Assembly: GCA_036172665.1 (NCBI GenBank) | Contig: CM069872.1 | Coordinates: forward strand, 25,424,001-25,488,000 | Reading direction: 5' to 3' | DNA: 64,000 bases | Source: Prosopocoilus inquinatus | Taxonomy: Eukaryota; Arthropoda; Insecta; Coleoptera; Lucanidae | Shown here: one piece after another, positions 52,224 to 63,240 of the stretch | How positions within the stretch are numbered: position 1 is the first letter of the stretch | Layout of the letters: the number at the start of each line of letters is the position of its first letter | The notes under the pieces: generated by a model | Seen by the model: the letters and a program-made list of their open reading frames with translations, nothing else | What the model was told of the DNA's origin: nothing | The model's database searches: none | Made by a program: the position numbers and the translations under genes

Positions 52224-53996
52224 TTCAGGCAACCCACTCATTAAAAGTTTACGGACTTCCTCTTTGAATTTCTATTTCATATTTTGCGGTTATAAGTTAG
52301 CGAAAATGATCTATTAAAATATAATATTTCCAACTTTCGGGCACTTCCGCTTGTACCGGAAACTGCTGTCAACTTTCTTATTTTACATGGAATACCCCAT
52401 TTTTTATTACATTTCTGAAATCTTCATGAAATTCTAAAAATATTTTGTGTAACATGTGATACAAGAAAAATTAGCCGTTTTAGAGATATTTCCATTTTTT
52501 AAAAAAAAGTTCAACGTTGCAGTACCTTGTTTATGATGCTGCCATCTTTGTGCAACAAAAGCCACAATTTCAATTTTTTCCCTGTAGTAGGCTATAATCA
52601 TAGGCTTTCAGGTGATACCTAATTTTACACAAAATTATTTACGGGCTGGTAAAAAAGTAACTTCTATTCAAACTTATTTCAACTGTCGAAAAGTCAAGTT
52701 TTTTAAATAGTACACCCAGTATATTTTTATACCATAAGAATCACAATTAAATGTTCTTTCGAACTGTATTAGCATTTCCTATATCCATCTCTTACCTTTC
52801 TCTTCTTATTCATGATTTTCTCTTTGACACATCAATTTCTTCACTTTTTAGTGTTATTCCTAAATAGTGTACTATAAACAATTTCCGACTGTAATTTCAA
52901 TTACATTTTAAAAACCGAAAAATAATATTTAAATACACATCTATCATCTGAACATTTTGTTTACATGTGCCGCATGTATTAAAATTCTTGGTATGACTAT
53001 TTACACATTTACAAGGAGAAATTTACACTTACAATAAAATTTTTTATCAAAACTAAGAAGTAAATCAGAAATATTAAAAATAACACATGTTGGTTATAAT
53101 ATTGACTCTAAGTTGTCCTCAGCTATTATTTATTAGTAATAACTTTCTATTGTATCTAACGCATTTTCCTCGATATAACAACTTCTTTTTATTAACTTCT
53201 TGAATTGTCGATTTTATCATCACATACATTTAATATGTCTGTGTTTGATTATTCACTTTTTGGTTCTTCATAGCGATTAAATTGTTTTTCTTTATTCCTA
53301 CTAAACGGATGATTTCAAAAATTATAAATTCTCTAGTTTTCATAGCCCATTATTTAAAAATAATACCGAAAAGTGGAAAAAAATTACATGCTAAAAAGAA
53401 ATCATCGATAACGACTGAACTATAAGAGGTAGGTATAGGGAATACTAATACAGAAAGAAAGAACATTTAATCCTGAGTAACATGGTATAAAGATATAATA
53501 CTAGGCGTTCCATTTAAAAAAACATGACTTTTCGACAGTTAAAATTAGTTCGAATAGAAGTTACTTTTCAACCAGCCTGTAAGTAATCAAGTGCAAAACT
53601 GGACATGATCTGAAAGAATGTTACTGCAGCCTACTACAGGCCAAAGATGGGTATCATGGTTCTAGATGCACAAAGATGGCAGTATCATAACCAAGGTTCT
53701 GCAGTCTGAGTTATTAAAAAAAATGAAAATATCTCGGAAACGGTTAATTTTTCTTGTATTACATGTTGCACAAAATATTTTTAGAATTTTATGAAGATTT
53801 CAAAAATGCATTAAAAATTGGGGTATTCAATTTAAAATAAGAAAGGTGACAGCAACTTCCGGTATAAGCGGAAGTGTCCGAAATTTGAAAATATTATATT
53901 TTGATAGATCCGTATCGTTAACTTATAACTGCAAAATATGAAACAGAAATTCAAAGGAGAAGTCCGTAAACTTTTAATGAAACTGTTGCCTGAATC
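52222..53996. mobile_element. Fold-back element with about 490-bp inverted arms
   Basis: GATTCAGGCAAC at 52,222 and GTTGCCTGAATC ending at 53,996 are the tips. The arms 52,222-52,716 and 53,509-53,996 pair through CACTTCCGCTTGTACCGGAA, CAAAATATTTTTAGAATTT, GGTTATGATACTGCC-like and CTTTTCGACAGTT blocks. The 0.8-kb interior has no protein-like frame. A rearranged copy opens the window at 1-580. Confidence 0.7.
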
Positions 53997-54005
53997 TCCC
54001 TGTAA

Positions 54006-55330
54006 TACAGGGTGTTCATGGGAAACCGCTACAATAGCTAACTCTCTTATTTGTATTTTTACGAAGTAACATAAATTAGAGAAGTGTTAGGACTTCTCCT
54101 TCTCGTTTTTATGGTACTCAGAAAAACAAATGACAATCAGGTTGTCGAGATTTTCAATAGGTTTCAACTTTTTTAAATGGAATGTTAGGTTTTTTATCAT
54201 TGCATCGCGTTCAGGATGTCAAATTATTGATGTCTCTAAAATATCTCTCAAAGCCTACTATTTTATAAATGATTTAGTAACAAAATCTCGGTGTTCACGA
54301 GAAATGGCTACAATAGCTAACTTTTTTATTTGAAGTTTTACGAAGTAGCTTAAATTAGAAAAGTTTCAGGACCTTCCCTGCTCGATTTTATGATACCTTT
54401 GAAAAAACAAATGACTGTCAGGTTTTTGAGATTTTCAATTGTTTTCAACTGTTTTAAATGGAACATTACATTTTTTATCGTGAAATCGCATTCAGGATGT
54501 CAAATTAAGTATGTCTGTGAAATAATATCTCCCAAAACAGAATATTTCATAAATAATTCGGTCTTGATATTCACGAGAAGAAGTGTATCGTTATTATAGT
54601 CTTTTTATTCATGAATACAATATGGTGCACGCCGAAACAAGACAATAAAGGAAGTGTGAACTTGTGAACTGTTATGATTCAAAATTTGTTTAAATTTAGT
54701 TCAAACTAAAAACCCTCGGGTCCAAATATTGAAAGCGCGACATGTTAAAATGTCTAATACCATTATTTACCAAATAATTTATAAAATAGTAGACTTAGGA
54801 AGCGAATATTTTAGAGAGATACTTAATTTGACATCCTGAACACGATACGCTAATAAAAAATATAATGTTCCATTTAAAAAAGTTCCAAACAACTGAAAAT
54901 CTCGAAACTCTGACAGTCATTTGTTTCTCCGAGGGTACCATAAAATCGAGCAGGGAAGGTCTTGAAACTTTCATGATTTAAGTTACTTCGTAAAATTTCA
55001 AATAAAAAAGTTAGCTATTGTAGCAATTTCTCGTGAACACCAAGATTTTGTTACTAAATCATTTATAAAATAGTAGGCTTTGAGAGATGATATTTTAGAG
55101 ACATAATTAATTTGACATCCTGAACGCGATGCGAAGATAAAAAACCTAACATTACATTTAAAAAAGTTGAAAACAATTGAAAATCTCGAAAACCAGATTG
55201 TCATTTGTTTTTTTGAAAATACCATAAAACCGAAGAGGAAAGGTCTTAAAACTTTCCTAATTTAAGTTACTTCATAAACATACAAATAAGAAAGTTAGCT
55301 GTTGTAGCGGCTTCCCATGAACACCCTGAA
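54006..55330. mobile_element. Fold-back element built of four 270-290-bp subunits
   Basis: TACAGGGTGTTCATGGGAAA at the left and its inverse (TTCCCATGAACACCCTGAA) at the right. Each arm holds two tandem copies of a subunit with GTTCACGAGAAATGGCTAC, AACAAATGACAATCAGGTT and GCGTTCAGGATGTCAAATTA. Frames of 65-75 codons in each subunit (RFSIVFNFFK...FFI..SRSGCQI) recur because the DNA is repeated. Single-arm relatives lie at 0.95, 58.3-58.7 and 59.0-59.3 kb. Confidence 0.7.
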
Positions 55331-56612
55331 TAGTGTAAAAGCAGAAAAGCTCAGGCTTGACTGAACTTCGCCTTGTGATTCTTATTATTATCATTTTTAT
55401 TATCAATTACTGTTTTTCTCCTATATTATTGATTATGAACAATAAAGTCATTTATTATTATTATTATTATTATTAATTTTCTCGCTCCTGCACACACTAA
55501 GTTTCTAAGTTTTCTAACTCACATTTCTGCTCGGGTTATGTTCAAAGCGAGTTTCCGCTAAGGCCTATTTTGTCGACAGACTTTTAAAATGATTTATTGA
55601 CCCGAACCATTTTCTTAATAGTCACATTTTGGCTCATAGTCAAAATAGGTGGCCGTCGACGCACAGTGTGTCATTTCTCGATTCTAATGGTACAAAATTC
55701 AAATTAAGAACATCTGCATGATTAATGTCAAACAGGTTCACGTAGTTAAAACCCTACTGTTTTCGGAAATTGTAAAATTTTGGAGTATAGATTAGTTGCT
55801 ACTGGTCTAGATTATTTAAAATAATATAAATATAATACGATTCAAACCTAAGCAGTTTTGATTAAATCTCTGTGTTTGAAACATCCTGTGATAATCGTGA
55901 GATTTGTGAGGTTTAGTATTTTTACTGTATATTTCTGAGACGAAGGCTAAAATTTCAGGTAAAAATAAAAATTGTAAGTAGCCTCACTGAATTTTATTAA
56001 CATGTAGTGTAACTTCCAAATAAATTTTCAATTTATCGAGACGTACAAAAAAAAGTTTCAAAAAGTTTCAGAGCAATTCAACTAAATTATAATAATACAT
56101 AATTTTTGCTACAAGAAAAATTAAAAATCAGCTTCATAAACTTGCGTATCTCAATGGTTTTGATTTTTGTTTACAAGTGCGCGCAAAATTATAAACAATA
56201 TGATGTTTAAAATGTGGAAGGCAAGTACCCTTTTCTTAATAAACAGTTATTGCGCTAGGAAAGTATGAATTCAGGTTGGCAATACAATGTCTAACACCAG
56301 ATTTCGAATTGAAGTAAAACATTTTCGATCTAACCTAAAAAATTAAGAAATTTCACTTTGCCAGTCGTACTTAATATCTGTTTTTTTTATTTATTTACCA
56401 TCACGTAGGTCATGATTTTATTTTATTAGTTTGGCTATTAAAGTAAAATTAGACAAATTAATTTCATGTCATTATAACATATGCCAAAATGCGACACTTC
56501 AAATCGGATAGATCATCCCGTGTTGTCAATTCTCAACTTTAAGAAATATCCGTTTTTATCTAGTACCTATGTTAATTTTATAAGTCAATTTGTTTAATTA
56601 TATTATGTCAAA
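55331..56612. other. Non-coding stretch with (ATT)n microsatellite
   Basis: TTATTA repeats occupy 55,452-55,475. No other feature noticed. Confidence 0.5.
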
Positions 56613-56932
56613 ATGGTGAAAATTGTAAGACACGGCATGAAAATTGCTGTTCAAAAAGCATTTGTAAGATACCACATGGACAGGTCAGATTTGGAGAAAA
56701 TGGATATTATTGAAAGATTAAAGGAAATTTTTGCAGTGAGTACAATATTTTATATTTGTAAGCGTACTTTTCATTTGAAAATACTTATTGCAGATGTCAC
56801 AAAAGTGTATAGGGGACGAAAAAACGAGAGGAATTGAAAAGTTCTGCTTCTGGCAAGCATACTGCTACGGACAAATTTTTAAATTACATGTTTAAAAAAG
56901 ATTTGCAACGACTAATTAAGCAATTTAATTGA
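56613..56932 (+). CDS. Candidate small two-exon gene, unknown product
   Basis: ATG at 56,613 opens 41 highly charged codons (MVKIVRHGMKIAVQKAFVRY, then MDRSDLEKMDIIERLKEIFA) up to a consensus donor GCA|GTGAGT at 56,736. Two acceptors follow. TTGCAG at 56,793 gives 33 more codons without character. GTATAG at 56,811 stays in phase and gives 39 codons of similar charged composition (KKREELKSSASGKHTATDKF, then YMFKKDLQRLIKQFN) to TGA at 56,932. The second product would be an 80-residue basic helical protein. I recognise no family. It could equally be a repeat-derived fragment. Confidence 0.35.
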
Positions 56933-57341
56933 ATGTATGAGATTAAGATTTAAAAAATCTGTTATTTTTAATATGCAAAATTCTTCTTTCAAATTTCAGT
57001 ATACTAAATTTCTATATACTTGGATATTATAGCGACAGAAAAACGGTATTTCAATTGTTGAAACATTGCTAGAAATAATAGACAAACATACATGTACTTG
57101 GGCCACTTTTATTTTGAGAACTATTTTTACTGAACATCCAACTAAATTTTATTAATAAATTATGATATTTACATATAATTAATAAATTAATTACATAAAT
57201 ATTAATAATAGGGGAAAATTAAAACTACATTCGGTAAATTAACTACGGTAAATAAAATCAACTCACTTGTTTAATCTCATTTTTCATAATCTGAATTATT
57301 TGCTTGTCCTTCGTTCATTTTATCTTCTAGTGAAATGGATT

Positions 57342-57707
57342 TTAAGTACAATCATCTCTATTATTTTCATCCAAAAAATGGCACAGAAAACGTTTTTTTA
57401 TTTTTGCTAGTTTTACAGACAATTTGTATAAGTTGTAGCCGATATGTATTAATTGTTTTGTGAAGTAGATGAAACCATTCCACGCTACACACGATTCTTT
57501 AACTTGACCAGACATATTTTGCGACACAACAATTTCATTTTTATGGTACTTAGAAAATTTGAAAACTTTATATTTGGTTACCTGGTATTTCTGATTTTTA
57601 TTCTGAATTCTTTTCTGGAAAATAAAGGCTTGGTGCTCCTTAAAATTTAGGAAATCCTTAAATATCAGTTTCTTTACTTCAAATCGTTGGTAATTAGATC
57701 TTGCCAT
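57342..57707 (-). CDS. Uncharacterised 121-codon open frame
   Basis: ATG-initiated minus-strand frame rich in Lys, Phe and Tyr (ARSNYQRFEVKKLIFKDFL, VKESCVAWNGFIYFTKQLIH). After its stop a second frame continues with SISLEDKMNEGQANNSDYEK, so a frameshift may have cut off about 20 C-terminal codons. No domain recognised. It converges with the candidate at 56.6 kb. It could be a decayed transposon protein. Confidence 0.3.
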   Translation of the reverse strand: MARSNYQRFEVKKLIFKDFLNFKEHQAFIFQKRIQNKNQKYQVTKYKVFKFSKYHKNEIVVSQNMSGQVKESCVAWNGFIYFTKQLIHIGYNLYKLSVKLAKIKKRFLCHFLDENNRDDCT

Positions 57708-58824
57708 TCTTAAAATGTTTGGACTTTCTCATTCGCTTTATTACAGAAAATAATCGGTCAAAGATTAGATAGATAGATGTGCCAGAACAAAACAGACCCA
57801 AATCTTGGACTTAGGTCCCATGTTCGTTTAAAATGTATTTTCCAGCCGTTATAAATCCGGTTTTAATACCAAAGTTAGTTTTTTTTGGTGTCAAATAATA
57901 GAACAAGTATATAAAGTTTAAGTATCCGTAATAAACTAATTTTCAAAAATTTCGGACTTGGGCCCTTTTTAATCTCATACGTTCAATTTGAGAAATGAAA
58001 AATACACCTTGTGACGAAAAGAAAATATTGCGACATTGCTCCATTTGCAGTAACCTTAAACTTAAAATCAAAATGACTTTCATTGTCAAAGTTTAGTTAC
58101 TTGCATAAGTACCACTTTTTCCGTAAACTTTCACGGCATACTTCGATAGTAAATAAATAAAAAACAGATATTACGTTCGATAAAACAAGCTGCAACGTAT
58201 TAAATACATAAGTTTTCTGCTAAACTTAACTTCAAATTAAAAAATTATTCAATACATCAAACCTCTTGTTATTTAAGACGTCAACATTGCCAACATTTGG
58301 TAAATTTTTTGACGGCTCTGGCCGGAGGACCAAAAACATATTTTTTTTGGATAATCGCATCGTGTTCAGTACGTCAAACTAATTTTGCCTTTAAAATATT
58401 ATTTTCCATATTTATTTTTTTAAATTTTTTTATTATTTGTCTACAAGAGCTAATATTTTTACATGAAATTTCACGAGGTAACTTAAATTAGGAAGGTTAC
58501 AGGACCTTTTCTATTTTATGACAGAAAATCGGAAATGACTGGTTTTCGAGAGTTTCAATTGTTTTTGAATTTTTTTAACGAAATTTATGATTTTTATCAT
58601 CGCAACGAGTTCAGTATGTCCAAGTCAGTACGTCTCCAAAAAGTTTCCTTTTCTAGTTATTGCTATGGTAACCCGCGAACACCCTGCATACATGTTTTCT
58701 TTTTTATTTTGATCTGTAGGAAAGCTCTCTAACTTAGCTGCTATTCTTGAGACATTCTACTGATCAAAATGAAAAAAAAAAAAAGTTTAAATGAGCACAT
58801 ATCCAAAAATCATCTGTTTTTATA
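57708..58824. other. Non-coding with MITE relatives
   Basis: 58,340-58,690 holds single, diverged arms of the 54-kb fold-back family (GTTCAGTACGTCAAACTAA, GGTTACAGGACCTTTT, GCGAACACCCTGCATA). The remainder shows nothing. Confidence 0.45.
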
Positions 58825-58940
58825 TTATAGTTATATAGGGCACTCATTAGGAGCAAATCCCGCTTCAATTTGTCTATCCTACTGCAATGTTAGGTCAAAA
58901 AGCGATAGTAAGATGTCGCTATTTTATATGTTTATAGTTA
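58825..58940 (+). mobile_element. Short hammerhead-repeat insertion with 9-bp target duplication
   Basis: TTATAGTTA at 58,825-58,833 and 58,932-58,940. The insert starts within the repeat (GGGCACTCATTAGGAGC) and ends at CTATTTTATATGTT, the recurrent sense end. It is 5'-truncated and lacks the ribozyme. Confidence 0.75.
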
Positions 58941-59029
58941 AATAGTTAAAATTATGAAACTGAAAATTAAAGATTTAATTTTATTTAAAATGTTAAAGTA
59001 AATGTAGAAAAAAAATCATTTAAACAAGT

Positions 59030-59290
59030 ATACAGGTGTTCGCTGGAAACCGTCCCGATAAAAAGAAAATAATTTTTACCATTTTGAATACGAAATAAAG
59101 ATTAAACGCTCTTATTCTGTAAAAAAAATAAAACTATTGAAAATCTCGAAAATCAGTCATTTGTTTTTCCGATACTGCCATAAAATTCAGCGAAAAAGGT
59201 CCTAAAGTTTTTCCAATATAAGTTATTTCGCAAGAATTCAAATAAGGAAGTTAACTATTGTTGCGGCTTCTCGTGAACACCCTGTATACT
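59030..59290. mobile_element. MITE related to the 54-kb fold-back
   Basis: ACAGGTGTTCGCTGGAAACC at 59,033 and the inverted GGCTTCTCGTGAACACCCTG near 59,284 are the ends of a 250-bp element containing the CCGATACTGCCATAAAAT block of the family. Confidence 0.6.
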
Positions 59291-59659
59291 TGTATACATG
59301 AACTTTTTTCTTTGTTTTGATGTGTAGAATACATCCCTGAATTAGCGGCCCGGATTTTTTTTACATACCAAATTTTAGAAAGTTTGAATTTAAAACGTAA
59401 AATATTACTACAGGGAGTAACTTTTGCTTGTTAATTAATTTCACTTTAAACTCGTGTAACTTTTTAGTTATTTATTTTTTACCAAAAATTTATTAGGAAA
59501 AAATCTTTAATTTGATCTCCCCTAGCAACCCTTTTAATCTCCTCCGTAGGTTATGAGACACCCAGTATATTGATAAGGTATATTGCGATCTTAAGGCTAG
59601 GCGATACCTCTCAGTGATATGTTTCAAAACGAGAGATGCCTCCGCGATCGAGGACAGAT

Positions 59660-60599
59660 TAAGGCACTCGATCTCTGTCTAAGGACACAGGTACTGTCAT
59701 CATATGTTTTTGACACGCGACAGTGGGTATTTGACCTTGAACGAGTGGGTTGTCAAGAATGACAAACTGGAACATTTTATGTAAATCAAGACGAAAAATG
59801 AGGCAGATTACTTTAAATTTCCATTTTATTGAGACAAAATATAAGTTTATAATAACTCCAAGCGTTTACAATAGGAATATGACATATATAAACGTAAAAC
59901 TGTAAGTTTAACCGAACAAGAGTCAATTGCTATTATGAGAAACTGTAAGTTCTGCTTAAAAAGCATTTGTTTTGGTCAAGTATTACCTACGATTCTTTGG
60001 ACTGGACACTGAACCTCGTTTTTATCCTCATTGGAATTTGCTAAATCTAATTATTTTTCAAGTTCGGAAAATTACAATCAGTCCACAGTTTTTATTTTCA
60101 ATATTAACAAATAAATTATTGAAACTTCTGTTCATACAGTTTACTATTCAGAAATTTTAAGTGAATTTAATATTTTACCTGAAAAGCGTCCAGTATACTC
60201 ACGTCAAACTCATGTATTCTTTTTGGTTATTTTTTCATTTATTGTGTCATATTCACACTATTAACGCTTAGATTTATTATAAACTTATATGTTGTGTTAG
60301 TAAAATACAAATTTAGGCCCGATCTTTTCATCTCTGAATAACTTTACTCGTTGATTTATTCCCATAGTTACAATTGTAGAGAAATTGTTTCTATAGGAAT
60401 TACTCAACAGTTAAAGTTACTCCGAGATGAAAAGATCGGGCCTTAAAGTGATTTGCGTTACATTTGCATTCTGATTTACGTAAAGTATTCAGCTTGTCAT
60501 TTTTGACAACCCGTTAGTTCAAGGTCAAATACCCACTGTCAAGTGTTAAAACCATATTATGATAGTACCTGTGTCCTTAGACCGAGATCGAGTGCCTTA
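59660..60599. mobile_element. hAT-like non-autonomous element with 8-bp target duplication
   Basis: TAAGGCACTCGATCTCTGTC at 59,660 and the inverse GACCGAGATCGAGTGCCTTA ending at 60,599. The arms continue about 100 bp (GGTATTTGACCTTGAACG inverted as GTTCAAGGTCAAATACC). GGACAGAT at 59,652-59,659 and 60,600-60,607 is an exact 8-bp duplication, and TAAGG fits the hAT end consensus YARNG. No transposase. A partial copy is split at 47.4/49.0 kb. Confidence 0.75.
60312..60447. mobile_element. Palindromic MITE nested in the hAT-like element
   Basis: TTAGGCCCGATCTTTTCATC and the inverse GATGAAAAGATCGGGCCTTA, about 135 bp apart, with partly complementary interiors (GAATAACTTTACTCGTTGA, TCAACAGTTAAAGTTACTC). 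Confidence 0.7.
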
Positions 60600-60659
60600 G
60601 GACAGATGATTTACAACCTGGGCGGAGTTTAATAGCTCTGACTACTTAGACGGTGAACG

Positions 60660-61350
60660 ACTTCGGTATACCGTACGTCCGTCTGCCGTTAGGATATAGG
60701 GATTAACATGGGAAAACAGAAATTAATTTATTTTATCTTCCTGAATAAATCCATACGAATTTGAAGGTTGCAGTCGGAAAGACTTGGGCATTTGAAGTAC
60801 TTTGATATTAAATGTATGATACTTTAACTATTAATTTTTTTTTGTTATTGGGAGGTTACACGTTCAAATCTGAAGCAGAAAATACATTTTTTTAAATTTT
60901 TTAATGTGATATTTTTCTAATTAAATAAAGTATGTGAAAAAAAGAAAGAAGAAACTTATTCTGATGTATTTTTAAAAAGAAATTCAAGTTTTAAAAAAAT
61001 TATGAAAAAATCGTGATCTGTGATTGATATCGCAACCTGACAGTTACGTAATTCGATCAAACTCAACACTACCCACTTGACCACGAGAATCATTTACAAC
61101 TTTGATTAAAACACATTGTTAAGGCCAAGTGAAAAAATGTAATTGCTTTTTTCTTAATTTACAAAAAATTAACAGTTAAAATCCAGCAAATTTGGTATAA
61201 AATGTTTTAAATTTTATGGTCTTTCTAACTATATATATATCCTATGTACTCATATTAATTTATTCAGGCAAATAATATAAAACGATTTCTGTTCCTCCAT
61301 GTTAATCGCTGTCCTAATATCAGACGGACATACGGTATATTTTCTCCTCC
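60660..61350. mobile_element. Repeat family Y fold-back, copy 2
   Basis: The left part (GTATACCGTACGTCCGTCTG, AACATGGGAAAACAGAAATT) is inverted at 61,255-61,340 (TTTCTGTTCCTCCATGTTAA, CAGACGGACATACGGTATAT). The middle is AT-rich without frames. The left half also matches 51,580-52,150. Confidence 0.55.
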
Positions 61351-62036
61351 GCTTTGTAAAGGATACCATTGCAAACCTAACTAGGATAAGTCATGTTTAG
61401 CTGCGTAAAACTGTTACCTACCAACAATTTAAAACCTCTTCGTATTCTCCGTAAAATTATCAGTTGCGATACGTGTTTCGTAAAATATTTTTAATTTTAT
61501 TATCATATATGTATATACAGGTGACTTTAAATTCCTTGAACATGGCTTAACCACAGATTCCCGACTTAAAATACGACGATTTAAGGCCAGTTTTTCAATC
61601 ACAAGTTAACTTTAACCTTCAGTTTATTGCCATGGAAACCATTGTCTTCAACAATTGCGAACTGGTAGCGTGAGAAACAGGATTGCCACAACACATATTT
61701 TACTATACCTTTTTGGAGGTTAGAAAGTCAGCTTTAGTTACTAAATTTTTAGAAAGAAGCATTCCATAGGAATTTTTTTTGTGTCTTTGTTACTTTTGAT
61801 ATTTAAAATCTAATTGGCTCCAGCAATTCTTATTGAAACAGGTGTACTTTATTGCCTTTTACGTGCTTACTTAATTTATTTTCAAAAAGAGTTATTCATT
61901 TGTAAACTAAAAGGCATTTGTTTTTCTGTATACGTAGAATCTGCTGACTTAAAATTCTAAATTAAACAGTTTTGCAAAAAAGACACAGGCATTTAGATTT
62001 TTTTATTTTCAGACTAAACCGTAACAGATAGTTGGC
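61351..62036. other. Non-coding stretch
   Basis: AAGGCCAGTTTTTCAATCAC at 61,576 is a single-ended relative of the MITE at 17,112. Nothing else noticed. Confidence 0.4.
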
Positions 62037-62085
62037 AAAGAGTTTTTCATTAGTAACCTTTTATGTTACTAATGAAAAACTCTTT
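62037..62085. repeat. Perfect 21-bp hairpin with 7-base loop
   Basis: Arms 62,037-62,057 (starting AAAGAGTTTTTCATT) and 62,065-62,085 are exactly complementary around CTTTTAT. No T-run follows the right arm as in a terminator, and the arms are short for a microRNA precursor. Confidence 0.85.
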
Positions 62086-62449
62086 CTGAAAATAAATTAG
62101 TTATACACCTAGAAGGCACTACCCGTTCTCAGTAAGTAACTCTGCAGCCATTTAGATATTCTCATGTTGTGCCTAAATGGTAAAGTTATTGTCCTAACCT
62201 TAAAAAAATTATAGTAAGATATGTTTTGCGGAAAATTAAGCACCGATAAAATTTCGTGCGGACATGTAGATTTCGCCTAATTTTTTGCCCCTTCCAGACA
62301 CTATTTTTAATACTAAGAGGTGTTTACAAAAAGCTGGGCGAGAGTTTATTTAATTTTTTTAGTACTCCAATTAGACAAAATTGAAGAGTCCGAGTGTTTT
62401 CTTTTTAAATTAATCGTCTTGAAGATATCGAACATATCTGTTCCACGCT

Positions 62450-63240
62450 GTATAATTAACTGATCGACTTATTTTTCCTTTTATTCGATTTCATTTAATT
62501 TACTTTTATTTTATCAATTTATCATTCGATACGATTTTATTTTTTTAATTATAAGTTGATCAACAGATAAAATAGCGACATCTTACTATCGCTTTTTGAC
62601 CTGACATTGCAAAAACGATTTGCACAAAATTTTTTCTATAAGTTGATCGTATTTTGTTTTTGTTTTTTTATTTACTCGATTTGAGTTTATTTTACATTTT
62701 AATCCGTTCGATCGATCGCCATTTTTTTATATATACGATTTGTTTTTACTTTTTAGTTATATTTTGTCATTAACATTTAACGATGATTTTTTTTATAATT
62801 TTTATTTTCATCCATCATTTTTTTTGCTTCTTGTCTCTTGTTTCGCTTGGTTTCATTTAATACGATTTTTAATTTTTTATTTTTTAATTATCAATTAGAT
62901 TAACTTTTGTTGTTGAACAAATGAGAAATTGTTCAGTTTGAGAATATTTCATTTTACATTTTAATCTTTAATACCTCACATTAAATCCTTGGTTTTGTCA
63001 TTATTTATATCGATTTGACGACTTTTTCTTAGTTTTACACATTTTTATTTTTATTCACGATCGTCTTTTGTTTTACTTTAAATAGATTTCACAATATTTT
63101 ATTTTATTATTATCAATTGAACGTCTTTTTCTCTTTTTCTTTTTACATCTTTATTTTACAGTCACCCTTTTATTTCATAGTCATATTTTTATTTCGCAAT
63201 TTTACTCGTTTGTTTCCACAGTTATATTTCAAATAAATAA
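62450..63240. repeat. T-rich low-complexity repeat, inverted relative of 3.5-4.2 kb
   Basis: Many TTTTATTTT/TTTTTATTTT runs with recurring ACGATTTT, GATCGATCGCC and CACGATCGTCTTTTGTTTTA; the last is the reverse complement of the AAAACAAAAGACGATCG block at about 3,738. No coding content. Confidence 0.45.
62550..62648 (-). mobile_element. Short hammerhead-repeat insertion with 12-bp target duplication
   Basis: TATAAGTTGATC at 62,550-62,561 and 62,637-62,648. The 75-bp insert joins the ATTTTATCTGTT end to the CACAAAATTTT end with the two parts inverted to one another (junction ACATTGC|AAAAACG). It is the shortest antisense-to-sense case, without ribozyme. Confidence 0.75.

Noticed and set aside
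54130..55225. Similar 65-75-codon frames repeated four times
   Set aside because: Similarity follows from the repeated DNA of the fold-back element and occurs on both strands; no start or domain evidence.
52187..55475. CRISPR-like or phage features
   Set aside because: The periodic sequences are microsatellites and fold-back elements in eukaryotic DNA; no spacer-repeat pattern.
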